Shown here: piece after piece, positions 14,429 through 23,056 of the stretch
How the letters are laid out: each line of letters opens with the position of its first letter
How positions within the stretch are numbered: the stretch's first letter is position 1
Assembly: GCF_014696625.1 (NCBI RefSeq)
Contig: NZ_JACJQL010000064.1
Span: forward strand, 1 to 33,019
DNA length: 33,019 nt
Reading direction: 5' to 3'
Source: Nostoc parmelioides FACHB-3921
GTDB taxonomy: Bacteria > Cyanobacteriota > Cyanobacteriia > Cyanobacteriales > Nostocaceae
Program-made: the position numbers and the translations under genes
The notes under the pieces: model-generated
The model's input: only the letters and a program-made list of their open reading frames with translations
Databases searched by the model: none
What the model was told of the DNA's origin: nothing

Positions 14429-14454
14429 AAAAGTACGACATCTGTCGTACTTTT
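14429..14454. repeat. 26-bp palindrome after parB, candidate parS and/or terminator (copy 2)
   Basis: Identical to 14233-14258, 8 bp after the parB stop. The flanks are similar as well (CCTGAAAA / CCTGAGAA before, TTTTAA after), so a segment of about 40 bp seems duplicated. With its TTTTAA end it could also terminate parAB transcription. Confidence 0.65.
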
Positions 14455-14508
14455 AAGGTAATTATTAAATGAACTAAATCAGTAACAACAAATTCATCTG
14501 GAAACAGG

Positions 14509-15150
14509 TTAGCCAAAATAGATGGCTGATGGAGAAACTATGTTAACGGGTACTGGCATCCACGGTTGAATAAAGCTGGGTAAATTCTCCACAAAATGAT
14601 CGGGGATATGACAATAAACTTTTCTAACTCCGACTTCGCTAATTTTTACACCAATATTCGTAAATCTCTCCCAATCATCGACCATTTCAGAGTAAGTATT
14701 ACTGCCATCCCCAAAATGTTCTTTAAACACATGACAGGGAAACGAAGTAGTGTAATATTTAGCTGCACTACACCGTTTACTAGAATCTACTTCCTCTTCT
14801 TCACTATCCAAATCTATGTACTCATAATACTTTTTTAAAGACGTACTCTTGTCAAGCTTGAGGTTGGTTTTCAGGTATGGTATTAACCCATTGATTTGCT
14901 TGACTAAACCACCAAATTCTAAAACACAACCAAGCATCGTGCCACTAAAACAGTACAGTCCGGTGTCACTACCAAACTTGTGTTTTAGCTCTCCTGGCGT
15001 TAATCCCCCATTACGGTTGGTAACTTGTTTTAAACTGACCGTTCTTAGAGAGAGCCATTCTCGAATAATTGCTTTTAATCGGCTGTCAGCTAATTGGTAG
15101 GAAACTCCAGTGTCTGAAAGTATATGGCAGCCAGACCCCGCGTATAGCAT
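14509..15150 (-). CDS. Hypothetical protein (213 aa)
   Basis: The protein starts MLYAGSGCHILSDTGVSYQL. It is soluble with no signal peptide, has an acidic run near residues 113-122 (DLDSEEEEVDSSK) and ends in a Pro-rich segment (FIQPWMPVPVNIVSPSAIYF). It faces parB convergently and has its own upstream region. The stop and start are clear, with no internal frame break. I do not recognise the family or a catalytic motif. Cysteines and aromatic residues are well spread, which suggests a folded enzyme or binding domain. Function unknown. Confidence 0.6.
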   Translation of the reverse strand: MLYAGSGCHILSDTGVSYQLADSRLKAIIREWLSLRTVSLKQVTNRNGGLTPGELKHKFGSDTGLYCFSGTMLGCVLEFGGLVKQINGLIPYLKTNLKLDKSTSLKKYYEYIDLDSEEEEVDSSKRCSAAKYYTTSFPCHVFKEHFGDGSNTYSEMVDDWERFTNIGVKISEVGVRKVYCHIPDHFVENLPSFIQPWMPVPVNIVSPSAIYFG

Positions 15151-15341
15151 TTACTATATACCCCAAATTTGAATTTTATCTGCTGCTACTAGAGCTAAAT
15201 CTTAGCCACGGCTACAAAATGTGAATCAAATTACTGATCTTGAATCTTTTATACATTTTAAAAGAACAGACATGAATAAGAAAAAATAAAGAAGGGATGA
15301 TTTCTCAATCCTATACACACTAATAAATTTGGAGAAAATCG

Positions 15342-15650
15342 ATGTCAATTTATGTAGGTAACCTCTCTTATGAAGTTACAGAAAACGATCTTAAGGGTGT
15401 TTTTGCTGAATATGGTACTGTAAAGCGGGTTCAAGTACCACAAGACCGCGAAACAGGTCGTCCGAGAGGTTTCGCTTTCGTAGAAATGGGAACAGATGCA
15501 GAAGAAGATGCTGCCATTGAAGGTCTTGATGGTGCTGAATGGATGGGTCGTGACCTCAAAGTTAACAAAGCCAAGCCCAAAGAAGACAGAGGTTCGTCTG
15601 GTGGCGGACGGGGGGGATATGGCGGCGGCGGTGGACGCGGACGCTACTAA
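15342..15650 (+). CDS. Glycine-rich RRM RNA-binding protein (cyanobacterial Rbp type)
   Basis: A 102-aa protein with one RNA recognition motif: RNP2 is IYVGNL (residues 3-8) and RNP1 is RGFAFVEM (42-49). A glycine-rich tail follows (SSGGGRGGYGGGGGRGRY). This is the typical domain plan of cyanobacterial Rbp proteins, which bind RNA and are often cold-induced. The ribosome-binding site GGAG lies just before the ATG at 15342, after an A/T-rich leader. Several rbp copies are usual on cyanobacterial chromosomes, so a plasmid copy is an extra one. A terminator-like hairpin lies at 15797-15820. Confidence 0.92.
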   Translation: MSIYVGNLSYEVTENDLKGVFAEYGTVKRVQVPQDRETGRPRGFAFVEMGTDAEEDAAIEGLDGAEWMGRDLKVNKAKPKEDRGSSGGGRGGYGGGGGRGRY

Positions 15651-15796
15651 GTTTAAATGAATGGGACAGGGTGATTGACAGTTTTTTATCTACTGTTTTC
15701 TGGAATTGGTACTCTAGCTTTTGTAGTCAACTTCAGAAAAGCTACTTATAAATAACGCATATAACTTGCCCTGGGGGAATATAACCCCAACGAAAG

Positions 15797-15820
15797 CCCA
15801 GCCTTTATGACTGGGTTTTT
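15797..15820 (+). terminator. Rho-independent terminator after rbp
   Basis: CCCAG (15797-15801) pairs with CTGGG (15811-15815) around a 9-nt loop, directly followed by TTTTT. It lies 147 bp after the rbp stop. The 200 bp after it (15821-16036) hold one GCGATCGC site but no gene or repeat that I can see. Confidence 0.6.
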
Positions 15821-16036
15821 AAGTGCGAGAGCGATCGCCACCCTTGAGCAGATAGAAAAATGCTTTCAAAAAGTCGAAAGTAAGAAACGTCTTGACTTAA
15901 TTTCTTAGTTTGATGGTTACAGCCTGCGTATATCAATGCTTCTGGTCGCCAAAGTGTCGCACCTTTGTTGCGCTGTCGCATCTGTCAACAGTAGACATTA
16001 TACGTTCTAACCAAAGTGAAATGATGTACCGTAAGC

Positions 16037-16170
16037 TTATTTACGCCTGATGTGAATTAGAAACGACTTTTATTCCATAAGGATTTTGAGATTCGGCCAA
16101 AACGATTGTTTTGGAACCAAATACGAAATTACAAGGATTTCAAGCCTTAATTCACATTAAACGTTATTTA
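16037..16170. repeat. MITE-like element (16044-16163) flanked by 7-bp direct repeats
   Basis: The element has inverted ends matching 13 of 16 bp (CGCCTGATGTGAATTA at 16044-16059; the inverse of 16148-16163 is CGTTTAATGTGAATTA). It is flanked by identical TTATTTA (16037-16043, 16164-16170). A perfect inner palindrome CCAAAAC/GTTTTGG (16097-16114) sits almost exactly at the centre. The two halves are partly complementary throughout, so the whole 120 bp can fold into one imperfect hairpin. It codes for nothing. This is the form of a miniature inverted-repeat transposable element. AT-richness makes the flanking repeat less certain. Confidence 0.55.
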
Positions 16171-16216
16171 TAATTTTCTATCTTAAAAGATATTGTTTTA
16201 AATAATTTGTCGATAA

Positions 16217-16517
16217 GAGGCTGTCTCTAAAGAAATGTAAAGAGAGCGAAGTCAGACAGTCGCTACAAATGAAAATTAATTTTGCAGCAATAGGGTAGTG
16301 AATTTGTCTTACTTAGCCTGGATTTTAAGTATTGCCTAAAGGTTGGATTGTCGAACGTACATTTGCATGGTGGAATCAATACCATCGCCTTAGCAAGGAT
16401 TATGAACTTTTACCAAAAATGAGCGAATCTATAATTTACACAGTCATGATTCGTTTAATACAGAAACGACTGGCAAAGTCTTATTCAATTACTTCACAAT
16501 CATTTACAAACAGGCTC
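16217..16517 (+). mobile_element. Internally deleted IS5-family element
   Basis: Left end GAGGCTGTCTCTAAAG and right end (inverted) GAGCCTGTTTGTAAAT match at 12 of 16 positions. Both sides carry TAA (16214-16216, 16518-16520), the 3-bp duplication usual for some IS5-family groups. Only 301 bp remain and the transposase lacks most of its coding region, so the element cannot move by itself. Confidence 0.65.
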
Positions 16518-16520
16518 TAA
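16332..16520 (+). pseudogene. C-terminal fragment of IS5-family DDE transposase
   Basis: The fragment encodes GWIVERTFAWWNQYHRLSKD, then YELLP and a helical tail. This is the C-terminal DDE region of IS5-family transposases, including the catalytic glutamate in WIVERTFAW. The two catalytic aspartates and everything N-terminal are missing. The stop codon falls in the TAA duplication at the element's edge. Part of the 301-bp remnant at 16217-16517. Confidence 0.8.
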
Positions 16521-16917
16521 TGCTTTTGTAGGTTTGCGGACTAATTGGAGAGTGGAAAATCAGAAATTTTTATATGTGCCAGATACAAAAACTGTCCTTT
16601 ATCAGTATTCACACGGATTTTTTTTAAAGTATTATCCTAACCATACATATACAATATAAAGACAGCAAAATTTAGTCCGGCTTATTGGACTTCAGTAATA
16701 CACTACTGAAAAAGTGATTGACTAGCCCTGGTTTATACAAAAAATTAGGGAATCATATTTTGCTAGCCTATTTTTTGCATATATGTTATGTAGCGATAGA
16801 AGCAAAAAATATGCTTTGGTGTCGAAAGCTTATGGTAATGATGGAGTTTTCGGTCTAGCTTAACTTTGGCTAGTTTTAGAAAGCGTTGAACAACCTTAGA
16901 ACGTTAAAGGTGAAAAC
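16521..16917. other. Intergenic leader upstream of the 16918-19266 gene pair
   Basis: An A/T-rich 397-bp stretch. It has an inverted repeat TTCAGTA/TACTGAA at about 16690-16710 and a ribosome-binding site AAAGGTG before the next gene. No gene or clear promoter could be assigned. Confidence 0.4.
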
Positions 16918-17349
16918 ATGAAAAGCATGAATTTACATCGCTTGAGATTGCCGTTTTTGTTAAAAATACTTCTTATTTCTACGATTGCTACTCTAGTAAT
17001 TGCAATTAACGAGATTTTATTAGAGCAAGCTTTGCTGAACTCATTTGGAATATATAAAATATGGAACACAGTGAACGAAGATTCATTAGGTTCTTATTTA
17101 ATGCCTCTGACTATTGCTTTGGGAGAGGGTGCGTTGGCTATCTATATAGGTGAGCGGCAACCATTAAGAACTGTATTCCATACTTCCAGTTTATGGATAT
17201 TAGTTATATGTTTGCATTTAGGTATTTTTGTAAAAATTATACTTGGGATCGATCCATTACTTATTGATTATTCTAACCCAATTACACCTATTGGCATTGT
17301 AATTGGTGTGTTCTTAATGGGAGAAAAATACTGGGCAAGACGTTGGTAA
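16918..17349 (+). CDS. Hypothetical four-helix membrane protein (143 aa)
   Basis: The start is ATG 16918 after AAAGGTGAAAAC. Hydrophobic helices cover about residues 13-33, 58-76, 90-110 and 121-138, with a basic C-terminus (KYWARRW). It is 36 bp before the next gene on the same strand, which encodes a protein with a signal sequence, so the two probably form an envelope-located pair. No family is recognised. Confidence 0.6.
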   Translation: MKSMNLHRLRLPFLLKILLISTIATLVIAINEILLEQALLNSFGIYKIWNTVNEDSLGSYLMPLTIALGEGALAIYIGERQPLRTVFHTSSLWILVICLHLGIFVKIILGIDPLLIDYSNPITPIGIVIGVFLMGEKYWARRW

Positions 17350-17385
17350 TAGTAAAAAATGGTGCCAATTAAAAAGGAGTTAAAT

Positions 17386-19266
17386 ATGTATTCCCTACGT
17401 CAGCGTTTGACAGCTATTTTTCTTATAGCGCTAATTTTTGCAACGGTATTTATTCCAAAAAAATCCCTTTCTATTCCCCCGTTTGTTTCAGGAAGCTTTT
17501 TTGCTTCTGCTTTAAATTCGATGTTTGCAAGAGGTATTGGTGGACTAGAATCTAATATTGCAAGCAGTCTTGTACTTAAGCCAGCAGATTTGTCTTATAA
17601 AGATAGAACGCTTTATGCCAATATTAAAGATAAAAAAATTCCTATTACAGTTAGTCCGAACATACTGCGAGAAGCAATTCATTTAGTGCAGCAAACTAAA
17701 AAGCGGAGTTTTCAGGTATCTCAAGACCAGCTTGCTGGCAATGATGGGATTCTTTATACAGATGAGGATTTAAAGAATACAGAAATCGGACAAGTATTTT
17801 TACGTGCAGATAGTGAGTTTGCTTCGATGGTCTGGGGAAATGAAAAGTTGCAACCAAAAGACTCTGAATCCAAGCAACCAAACTATGTGGCTAGCCAGTT
17901 ACTTAAAGATAGAAATTCTCCCTATAATAGGCTGTTAAAAAATTGGGCGCTTCCTCCTTTAAGCTGGCCACAAATAACTTTATCCTTTAATCCAAACCCT
18001 GATGCAGTATCTGGCTTAGTAGATTTGGAATATAAGCCACAGGTAACATTTCTTTCACCTTATGGTCATCCCGTTGAAGCAACATCAAAAGACCAAAAGC
18101 TTGGTGAAATTCCTTATGAACAGTTAATTCAAGATGTTAAAGCTCGTCCCGATGAATATCGAAAGGTATTACCTCTTGTAAATCAAGCTGCATCTATAAC
18201 TGCAACAATGGGCCTTGTTGCCACAGCTTGCTCAGAAGTAGAATCTTGCAAACACTTGCAACAGCAAAGCTGGATGTCTAACCTACAGCCAAAAAAGCTT
18301 ATAAATTACTCTAGACCAAGAGATTTTCTGGGGATAATGTCCGAAACTAAGAGCATGGAGCTATTAAAATACCAGTGGTTAGAGCGTAGTCTTGAAACTT
18401 TTGAGTCAGAAAATAACCCATGGGATGCTCCCTATAATGCTGTGCTACAAGGTATACAGCATAAAAATGTTGCGGAATCCATTGAAAAAACCAGAGAAAT
18501 GCTTACAGCTTTAGACCGAAATGAGATAGGAAATAAAGGAGATATAGACATATTCTTAAGTCAAAAACATGATGAGTTGAATAGAGAAATTGAAAAATCT
18601 GCCTTTTCCGTTGCAAATAAGGCACATAAATTAGCAGCAGAACACTTCAAAAATTACCAAAAAGTTCCTAAAGAATCTTCTATTTTACAAGCAGCTTTAG
18701 CTGTTGTTGATGCTTGGAATGGAGAGTTGTATGTAGCTGAAGAAGACCTAAAAAATGCTATTCAATACTCTTCTCATCGCCCTAGAGAAGCCTCCGAGGC
18801 TATAAAACTAGGTCATGCTGTAGCTTCAATTATGCAGAGTAATAATCAAGAAGAATTCAAGATGAAAGGAAAGTGGATTGATTTCCGCATGAATTATTTA
18901 CAGCGTAAGGCACTGAGAGAATCATATAACTTGGCCGATAACTACCTCAGAAGTTGTGAAACAAATAAACCAGAGCAATTAGGATGTAGCCATGATAAGT
19001 TGTTGCTGAATTGGGAAGCCTATACAATGCGTGCTGGCTTATTTGAAGAAGATGTAAAAGGTAAAGATATCCCTTGGTTATATGGACGATTTGCATATCT
19101 TATAGGAGTTAAGTTGCTTAATGATAATAATAAGCAACCAGGAAAAGCAAAAGACCGTCTAAGATTTTTATCTTCTTACGCAAATAGGGCAAACTCATGG
19201 CATAGCTGGAAGCTACATAGATTGGAAAATGACTTGAGAAGAAGGTTACAAGAAACAGTATCTTAG
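17386..19266 (+). CDS. Hypothetical secreted or periplasmic protein (626 aa)
   Basis: I place the start at ATG 17386 because AAAAAGGAG sits 5 bp upstream; an in-frame ATG at 17359 lacks such a site. The N-terminus (MYSLRQRLTAIFLIALIFAT...) is a signal peptide or membrane anchor, with a possible cut after about residue 30. The rest is soluble. Residues about 300-620 are predicted mostly helical and may form a repeat solenoid. No enzyme motif is seen. The gene follows the four-helix membrane protein and ends at a strong bidirectional hairpin terminator. Codon use is A/T-rich like its neighbours. Function unknown. Confidence 0.65.
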   Translation: MYSLRQRLTAIFLIALIFATVFIPKKSLSIPPFVSGSFFASALNSMFARGIGGLESNIASSLVLKPADLSYKDRTLYANIKDKKIPITVSPNILREAIHLVQQTKKRSFQVSQDQLAGNDGILYTDEDLKNTEIGQVFLRADSEFASMVWGNEKLQPKDSESKQPNYVASQLLKDRNSPYNRLLKNWALPPLSWPQITLSFNPNPDAVSGLVDLEYKPQVTFLSPYGHPVEATSKDQKLGEIPYEQLIQDVKARPDEYRKVLPLVNQAASITATMGLVATACSEVESCKHLQQQSWMSNLQPKKLINYSRPRDFLGIMSETKSMELLKYQWLERSLETFESENNPWDAPYNAVLQGIQHKNVAESIEKTREMLTALDRNEIGNKGDIDIFLSQKHDELNREIEKSAFSVANKAHKLAAEHFKNYQKVPKESSILQAALAVVDAWNGELYVAEEDLKNAIQYSSHRPREASEAIKLGHAVASIMQSNNQEEFKMKGKWIDFRMNYLQRKALRESYNLADNYLRSCETNKPEQLGCSHDKLLLNWEAYTMRAGLFEEDVKGKDIPWLYGRFAYLIGVKLLNDNNKQPGKAKDRLRFLSSYANRANSWHSWKLHRLENDLRRRLQETVS

Positions 19267-19311
19267 TAAGTGAAGCGAATCTTCAATACTTTCTAAGTTA
19301 CTCCAATAATT

Positions 19312-19342
19312 TTAGTAGAGATGTTAATAACATCTCTACTAA
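19312..19342. terminator. Strong bidirectional terminator between convergent genes
   Basis: TTAGTAGAGATGTTA (19312-19326) and its exact inverse (19328-19342) are separated by one base, so the hairpin has at least a 13-bp stem. A/T-rich tracts flank both sides. It lies between the stop of the secreted-protein gene (plus) and the stop of the NB-ARC/TPR gene (minus). Confidence 0.8.
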
Positions 19343-19428
19343 TTTAGTATTTATATAGGCAGATGTTTAAACTAAGACTATAAATTAGTATTTTGAATGA
19401 TATATTAATACAAAGCTATAGATTCGTA

Positions 19429-21804
19429 TTATTCCATTCTATAACGTAAATCTTCAATGCGTTGAAAAGCATAAATTACAAAAGGATGGTTATTACCTAG
19501 ACAGTTTTGAAGTATTTCTAAAGATTGTTGGAATAAGTGTCTAGCTCTATTGTATTCGTATTGAGCTACGTAAAGTTCACCTAAATTCCATAATCCATGA
19601 GCAACAACTGGATGTGTTTCTCCTAACAAACGTTGGTTTAGTGCCAATGCTCGAAAAAATAAACTTTCTGCTTCACTGTATCGATACATTTGTGTATAAA
19701 GATAGGCAAGATTGTTTAAGCTTTCTGCAATATCAGGATGTTCTGTATTTAAAGTATTTCTTCTAATATCAAAAGCTTTCTGTAAAAGTCGTTCAGCTTT
19801 TTTTGTGTAACTATAATATCGCCAAGAGTAGTTTGCGAGTCCTGCATATAAAGTACCTAAATGGTTTAGACTTTGAGCTACAATAGGATGATTTTCGCTT
19901 AAATGAAATTTTCTAATTTTTAAAGATTTACGAAAAAGATTTCTAGCTTCTAAATAAGTTTCATCTATTTGTCTATAAAAACTTAAATTGTATCTTTCTT
20001 CATCATTAACCTTATTCTGCTGAGAGTAAAGCAATGCCAAATTATTCATAATTGAGGCTACATCAAGATGATTATTTCCCAAGCGATTGATAGTTAAATT
20101 TAAAGCTTGCTGATAATATATTTTTGCATCATCATAATGACCTAAATCTTTATATACATCAGCTAGACTATTTAGACTAGAAGCTACCTCTAAACTATCT
20201 TCTCCAAAGCGTTCTCTTGCATTTGATAGATAATCTTGATAACACAACGCTGCTTCTTTATATAAACCTTGGGCTGTATAAAATCTGCCTATACCTACAA
20301 AAAGTAAACAAAAATCATCATCATTTAAAAAAGCATTATTTATTAGTAGTTTTCTGTTTTTCACGATTTCTGCTACATGTGGTATAGCAGAAGCTATCGC
20401 TTGAATATCATGCTGAGTAGGTGACCCAGAAAATTGTTTAACAACTGCTATCATTGCCTGACAAAATGAATCCTGAAGTTCATTTACATGTTCTGGCTGC
20501 ACTAATTTTAACTTTTTCAATTTTTCTTGAAAAAATTCTCGAATAAGTTGATGTAGATGATAGGTTTGATCCCCTTGTAGAAAATGGAAATCTTCTAGGT
20601 TTACCCTGGCATCTCCCAAATCTTCGGTATCTTGCCACGTATTCACGCTTTCCACAAGTAACCAAGGAATAGGAGCCAAAGCAAATAAACTTAGTAAACA
20701 ACCTAACTGCTTGGCTTCGTTAGTTAACTTGTCCCAACTCAATTCAAAGGCAGCCGCAACTCCCCATTCAATATTAAGCGTAAAAGTAGGGTCATTATCA
20801 TCTTTGTCCAGGGATTTGTGTCTTAAACCTTTTAGCTCTAGCCGTTCTAGCATTTTTTCTAGAGACAGCTTTTGTTTCTTAACGTATCGTCCAACCAATT
20901 GCAGTGCTAAGGGTAAATTTCCTAACCTTTGACAGAGCTTTTTAACATTCGCTAGCTCTTGTAAAATTTTTTCTTTTCCGATCCAATGCTCTAACAAATC
21001 AAGTGCGGCTTTTTCTTCTAATACGTCAAGGGTCAATGGCTGGGTAAATTCTGCTATCTGTAGCCTCGTTGTGATTAACACCTTAAATCGAGATGATTGG
21101 GGTGGCAAATATGGCTTCACCTCCTTCCAATCGTTGACATCATCAAGTACCAGTAGTACGTCTCCTTTTTGCCAGTGTAGCCAGCAGTAAGACAATTGAT
21201 ACTTTAAGTCGGGAACATCTGGCGGCTGCAAGCCTAACTGTGTTCTTGCAAACGCCACAATCTGAGTCCCTACCTTAATATCTCGCCCTTGCAACCAACA
21301 AATACCTCCAAGATAAGTGTTTTGATGCCAATGGTAATGGGCATATTGCAATGCTAATTCCGTTTTCCCAACACCTCCCATACCAGCGATCGCACAGATA
21401 GTAACTTGGTTTTTCGTCTGTAATTGTTGATGTAAGATTTCTAATTCTTTCTCCCGACCAACAAATTTTGTAATGCTAATAAGGGGCAGATTTTGGGGGA
21501 TGCCAACAGGCGTGGGCTTCTGTTCTTGGATGAAAGTATTTAGTACGTCTTTGAGTGTATCTTTATCGACGTGATAGTGAATCCCAACTTGTGCAGTTCC
21601 ACCCTCTACCAGAGTTTGAAAGCTTTTAGCATTATCTTGATTGATCTGAATCATATGGCTTGCTGCACTCGCAAGTTGAGAATTCTCTGATACAAAAGCT
21701 CTCAAATAAGCGACAAGCTGCTTTGAATTTGCTTGCGGCTCATCTTTTAGCTTTTTAGCTACCTCGGTAAGTAGCAATTCCAATTGTTCAGCAAAGTCAG
21801 CCAT
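19429..21804 (-). CDS. NB-ARC/TPR STAND protein (bacterial NLR-like sensor)
   Basis: A 791-aa protein. Residues 1-80 form a small helical region ending in a Gly-rich motif (VEGGTAQVGIHYHV, about 66-79). The NB-ARC ATPase follows, with P-loop GMGGVGKT (141-148), Walker B DVLLVLDDV, the sensor region FKVLITTR and GNLPLAL. The C-terminal half has about six tetratricopeptide repeats of the kinesin-light-chain type (e.g. LGNNHLDVASIMNNLALLYS), probably the ligand-sensing arm. The gene upstream, 27 bp away on the same strand, encodes a small protein sharing the N-terminal region including the Gly-rich motif. This is the layout of bacterial NLRs that recruit an effector through a matching domain or amyloid-type motif. 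Role in immunity or cell death is inferred. Confidence 0.85.
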   Translation of the reverse strand: MADFAEQLELLLTEVAKKLKDEPQANSKQLVAYLRAFVSENSQLASAASHMIQINQDNAKSFQTLVEGGTAQVGIHYHVDKDTLKDVLNTFIQEQKPTPVGIPQNLPLISITKFVGREKELEILHQQLQTKNQVTICAIAGMGGVGKTELALQYAHYHWHQNTYLGGICWLQGRDIKVGTQIVAFARTQLGLQPPDVPDLKYQLSYCWLHWQKGDVLLVLDDVNDWKEVKPYLPPQSSRFKVLITTRLQIAEFTQPLTLDVLEEKAALDLLEHWIGKEKILQELANVKKLCQRLGNLPLALQLVGRYVKKQKLSLEKMLERLELKGLRHKSLDKDDNDPTFTLNIEWGVAAAFELSWDKLTNEAKQLGCLLSLFALAPIPWLLVESVNTWQDTEDLGDARVNLEDFHFLQGDQTYHLHQLIREFFQEKLKKLKLVQPEHVNELQDSFCQAMIAVVKQFSGSPTQHDIQAIASAIPHVAEIVKNRKLLINNAFLNDDDFCLLFVGIGRFYTAQGLYKEAALCYQDYLSNARERFGEDSLEVASSLNSLADVYKDLGHYDDAKIYYQQALNLTINRLGNNHLDVASIMNNLALLYSQQNKVNDEERYNLSFYRQIDETYLEARNLFRKSLKIRKFHLSENHPIVAQSLNHLGTLYAGLANYSWRYYSYTKKAERLLQKAFDIRRNTLNTEHPDIAESLNNLAYLYTQMYRYSEAESLFFRALALNQRLLGETHPVVAHGLWNLGELYVAQYEYNRARHLFQQSLEILQNCLGNNHPFVIYAFQRIEDLRYRME

Positions 21805-21831
21805 TATAAATTACTGGACTCAGGGGGTAGA

Positions 21832-22236
21832 CTATTGACCGTGGAAATGATTCTCACCAATGTAAGCAGTTCCACCCTCAACTTTAGTTTGCCAACCTCT
21901 AGCATTATCAGAGTTGTACTGGGTCATGTGACTGTTGTCTTGAAGCTTACCTGCGTTGATTTCTTGAGCAAGGGCTTGTACTTCAGCAGCAAACTGCTTA
22001 TCCTCAAACATCGCGTATTGTAGATAGGCTGCTACCTTTTCTAATTCTGCCTTGTTGCCACCTTCAACAGCAGTTAAGGCTTGTTCAACGTTTGGATTCC
22101 CCCGCAACTTCTCCCAAATCTTTTTCCGTAACTCATCCATCTTAACGAGCGCTACTTCTGTGAATTTCTCAATCGTTTTCTCAAAAGCTTTTGTGAAAGC
22201 GAGAGTGGCGATCAAACCAGCAGTGAGTGGCTCCAT
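21832..22236 (-). CDS. Small putative effector with N-terminal amphipathic helices and motif shared with the NLR
   Basis: A 134-aa protein with start ATG 22236 and an upstream GAGGT site. The N-terminus MEPLTAGLIATLAFTKAFEK resembles the start of HeLo/Bell-type pore-forming domains. A helical stretch spans about 20-100. Residues 107-133 (YNSDNARGWQTKVEGGTAYI...) closely match residues 55-79 of the NB-ARC/TPR protein, with SDNARGWQTKVEGGTAYIG aligned to QDNAKSFQTLVEGGTAQVG. The region just before also matches (VAAYLQYAMFEDKQFAAEVQ with VAYLRAFVSENSQLASAASH). This gene is first in the two-gene operon. I infer that NLR activation templates or recruits this protein, which may then damage the membrane. 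The effector type is a hypothesis. Confidence 0.75.
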   Translation of the reverse strand: MEPLTAGLIATLAFTKAFEKTIEKFTEVALVKMDELRKKIWEKLRGNPNVEQALTAVEGGNKAELEKVAAYLQYAMFEDKQFAAEVQALAQEINAGKLQDNSHMTQYNSDNARGWQTKVEGGTAYIGENHFHGQ

Positions 22237-22512
22237 ATACTACCTCGGAAGCGTGGCATCATATTTTACTATTACCACATGGTTTCTGTTCTAGATTTCG
22301 CAATTAATGAAATAAATCTTGAGTTAGCTGATTGTTTAGGCTAATAATTCATGCTTGATTACACAATAGGGCTACTTCGTGGAATCAATGGCGAAAATTA
22401 TTGATTTTACGTTGTTAGGATTTCGTTGAATCTGCAATTAAAAATACTTCTACCTCTGCAATGAGGTATTGCATAGGTAAAAATGTACTTATGAATGCTG
22501 GCGACACGTCCA

Positions 22513-22830
22513 TTAACTGGCTTCCGCTACAGTAACACCCACGTCTGGCTTTACCTCCTTCGCCTTCTTTTCAAAAATCTGGATTCCGGCATCAACCACC
22601 TCAAAGCCGTTTTCTGTTCGTTGACCAAGCTTGCCCGATACAGCCCCAGCCCAGTCTGCGAATTCCGAGGCGCTAGTTTCTGCCTTCCGCCAACTTTTTG
22701 CATTAACTTGAGCGGTAAACACTATGCCATTCTGATCAGTCAACTCGATTGCAACTTTCTTATTCTCTACTGGTGTGGCTGTTGGTAGTTCACCACTAAA
22801 TTTTATTGTGACTTCGCTTTTGGCTGACAT
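22513..22830 (-). CDS. Small protein resembling the cyanobacterial 'FinO-like' fertility-inhibition family
   Basis: The 105-aa product (MSAKSEVTIKFSGELPTATP...) has a beta-rich N-terminal half and a helical second half. The block GKLGQRTENGFEVVDAGIQI, then FEKK, matches from memory a cyanobacterial plasmid family annotated as FinO-like fertility inhibition protein; that name does not rest on proven function here. It lies upstream of the NLR operon on the same strand, 276 bp away, and has its own leader. A role in conjugation control would fit a mobilizable plasmid but is unproven. An open frame on the plus strand over the same bases is a shadow. Confidence 0.5.
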   Translation of the reverse strand: MSAKSEVTIKFSGELPTATPVENKKVAIELTDQNGIVFTAQVNAKSWRKAETSASEFADWAGAVSGKLGQRTENGFEVVDAGIQIFEKKAKEVKPDVGVTVAEAS

Positions 22831-23056
22831 CGCTTATTCAAACACCCTTCTTTTTGACATATCGTTAATATCCACTTATATACCAGTTCCGTAGTAGTTG
22901 AGATGTCAACGGAGAATCCCTCGGAATAATTTTAGTGATTGATAGTCCAGTAACTACTGTGAGTATTGCTGAAATGGCTCACATGAAAAACCGCCTCTAA
23001 ACAAGCTGAAACTTGTTTTAAGTAGTGAAATTGTTTGATTAATCACAGTTACAAAC

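Noticed and set aside
22495..22788. Plus-strand frame opposite the FinO-like gene
   Set aside because: It is rich in Cys and Leu and looks like a shadow of the 105-aa minus-strand gene, whose protein matches a known family pattern.
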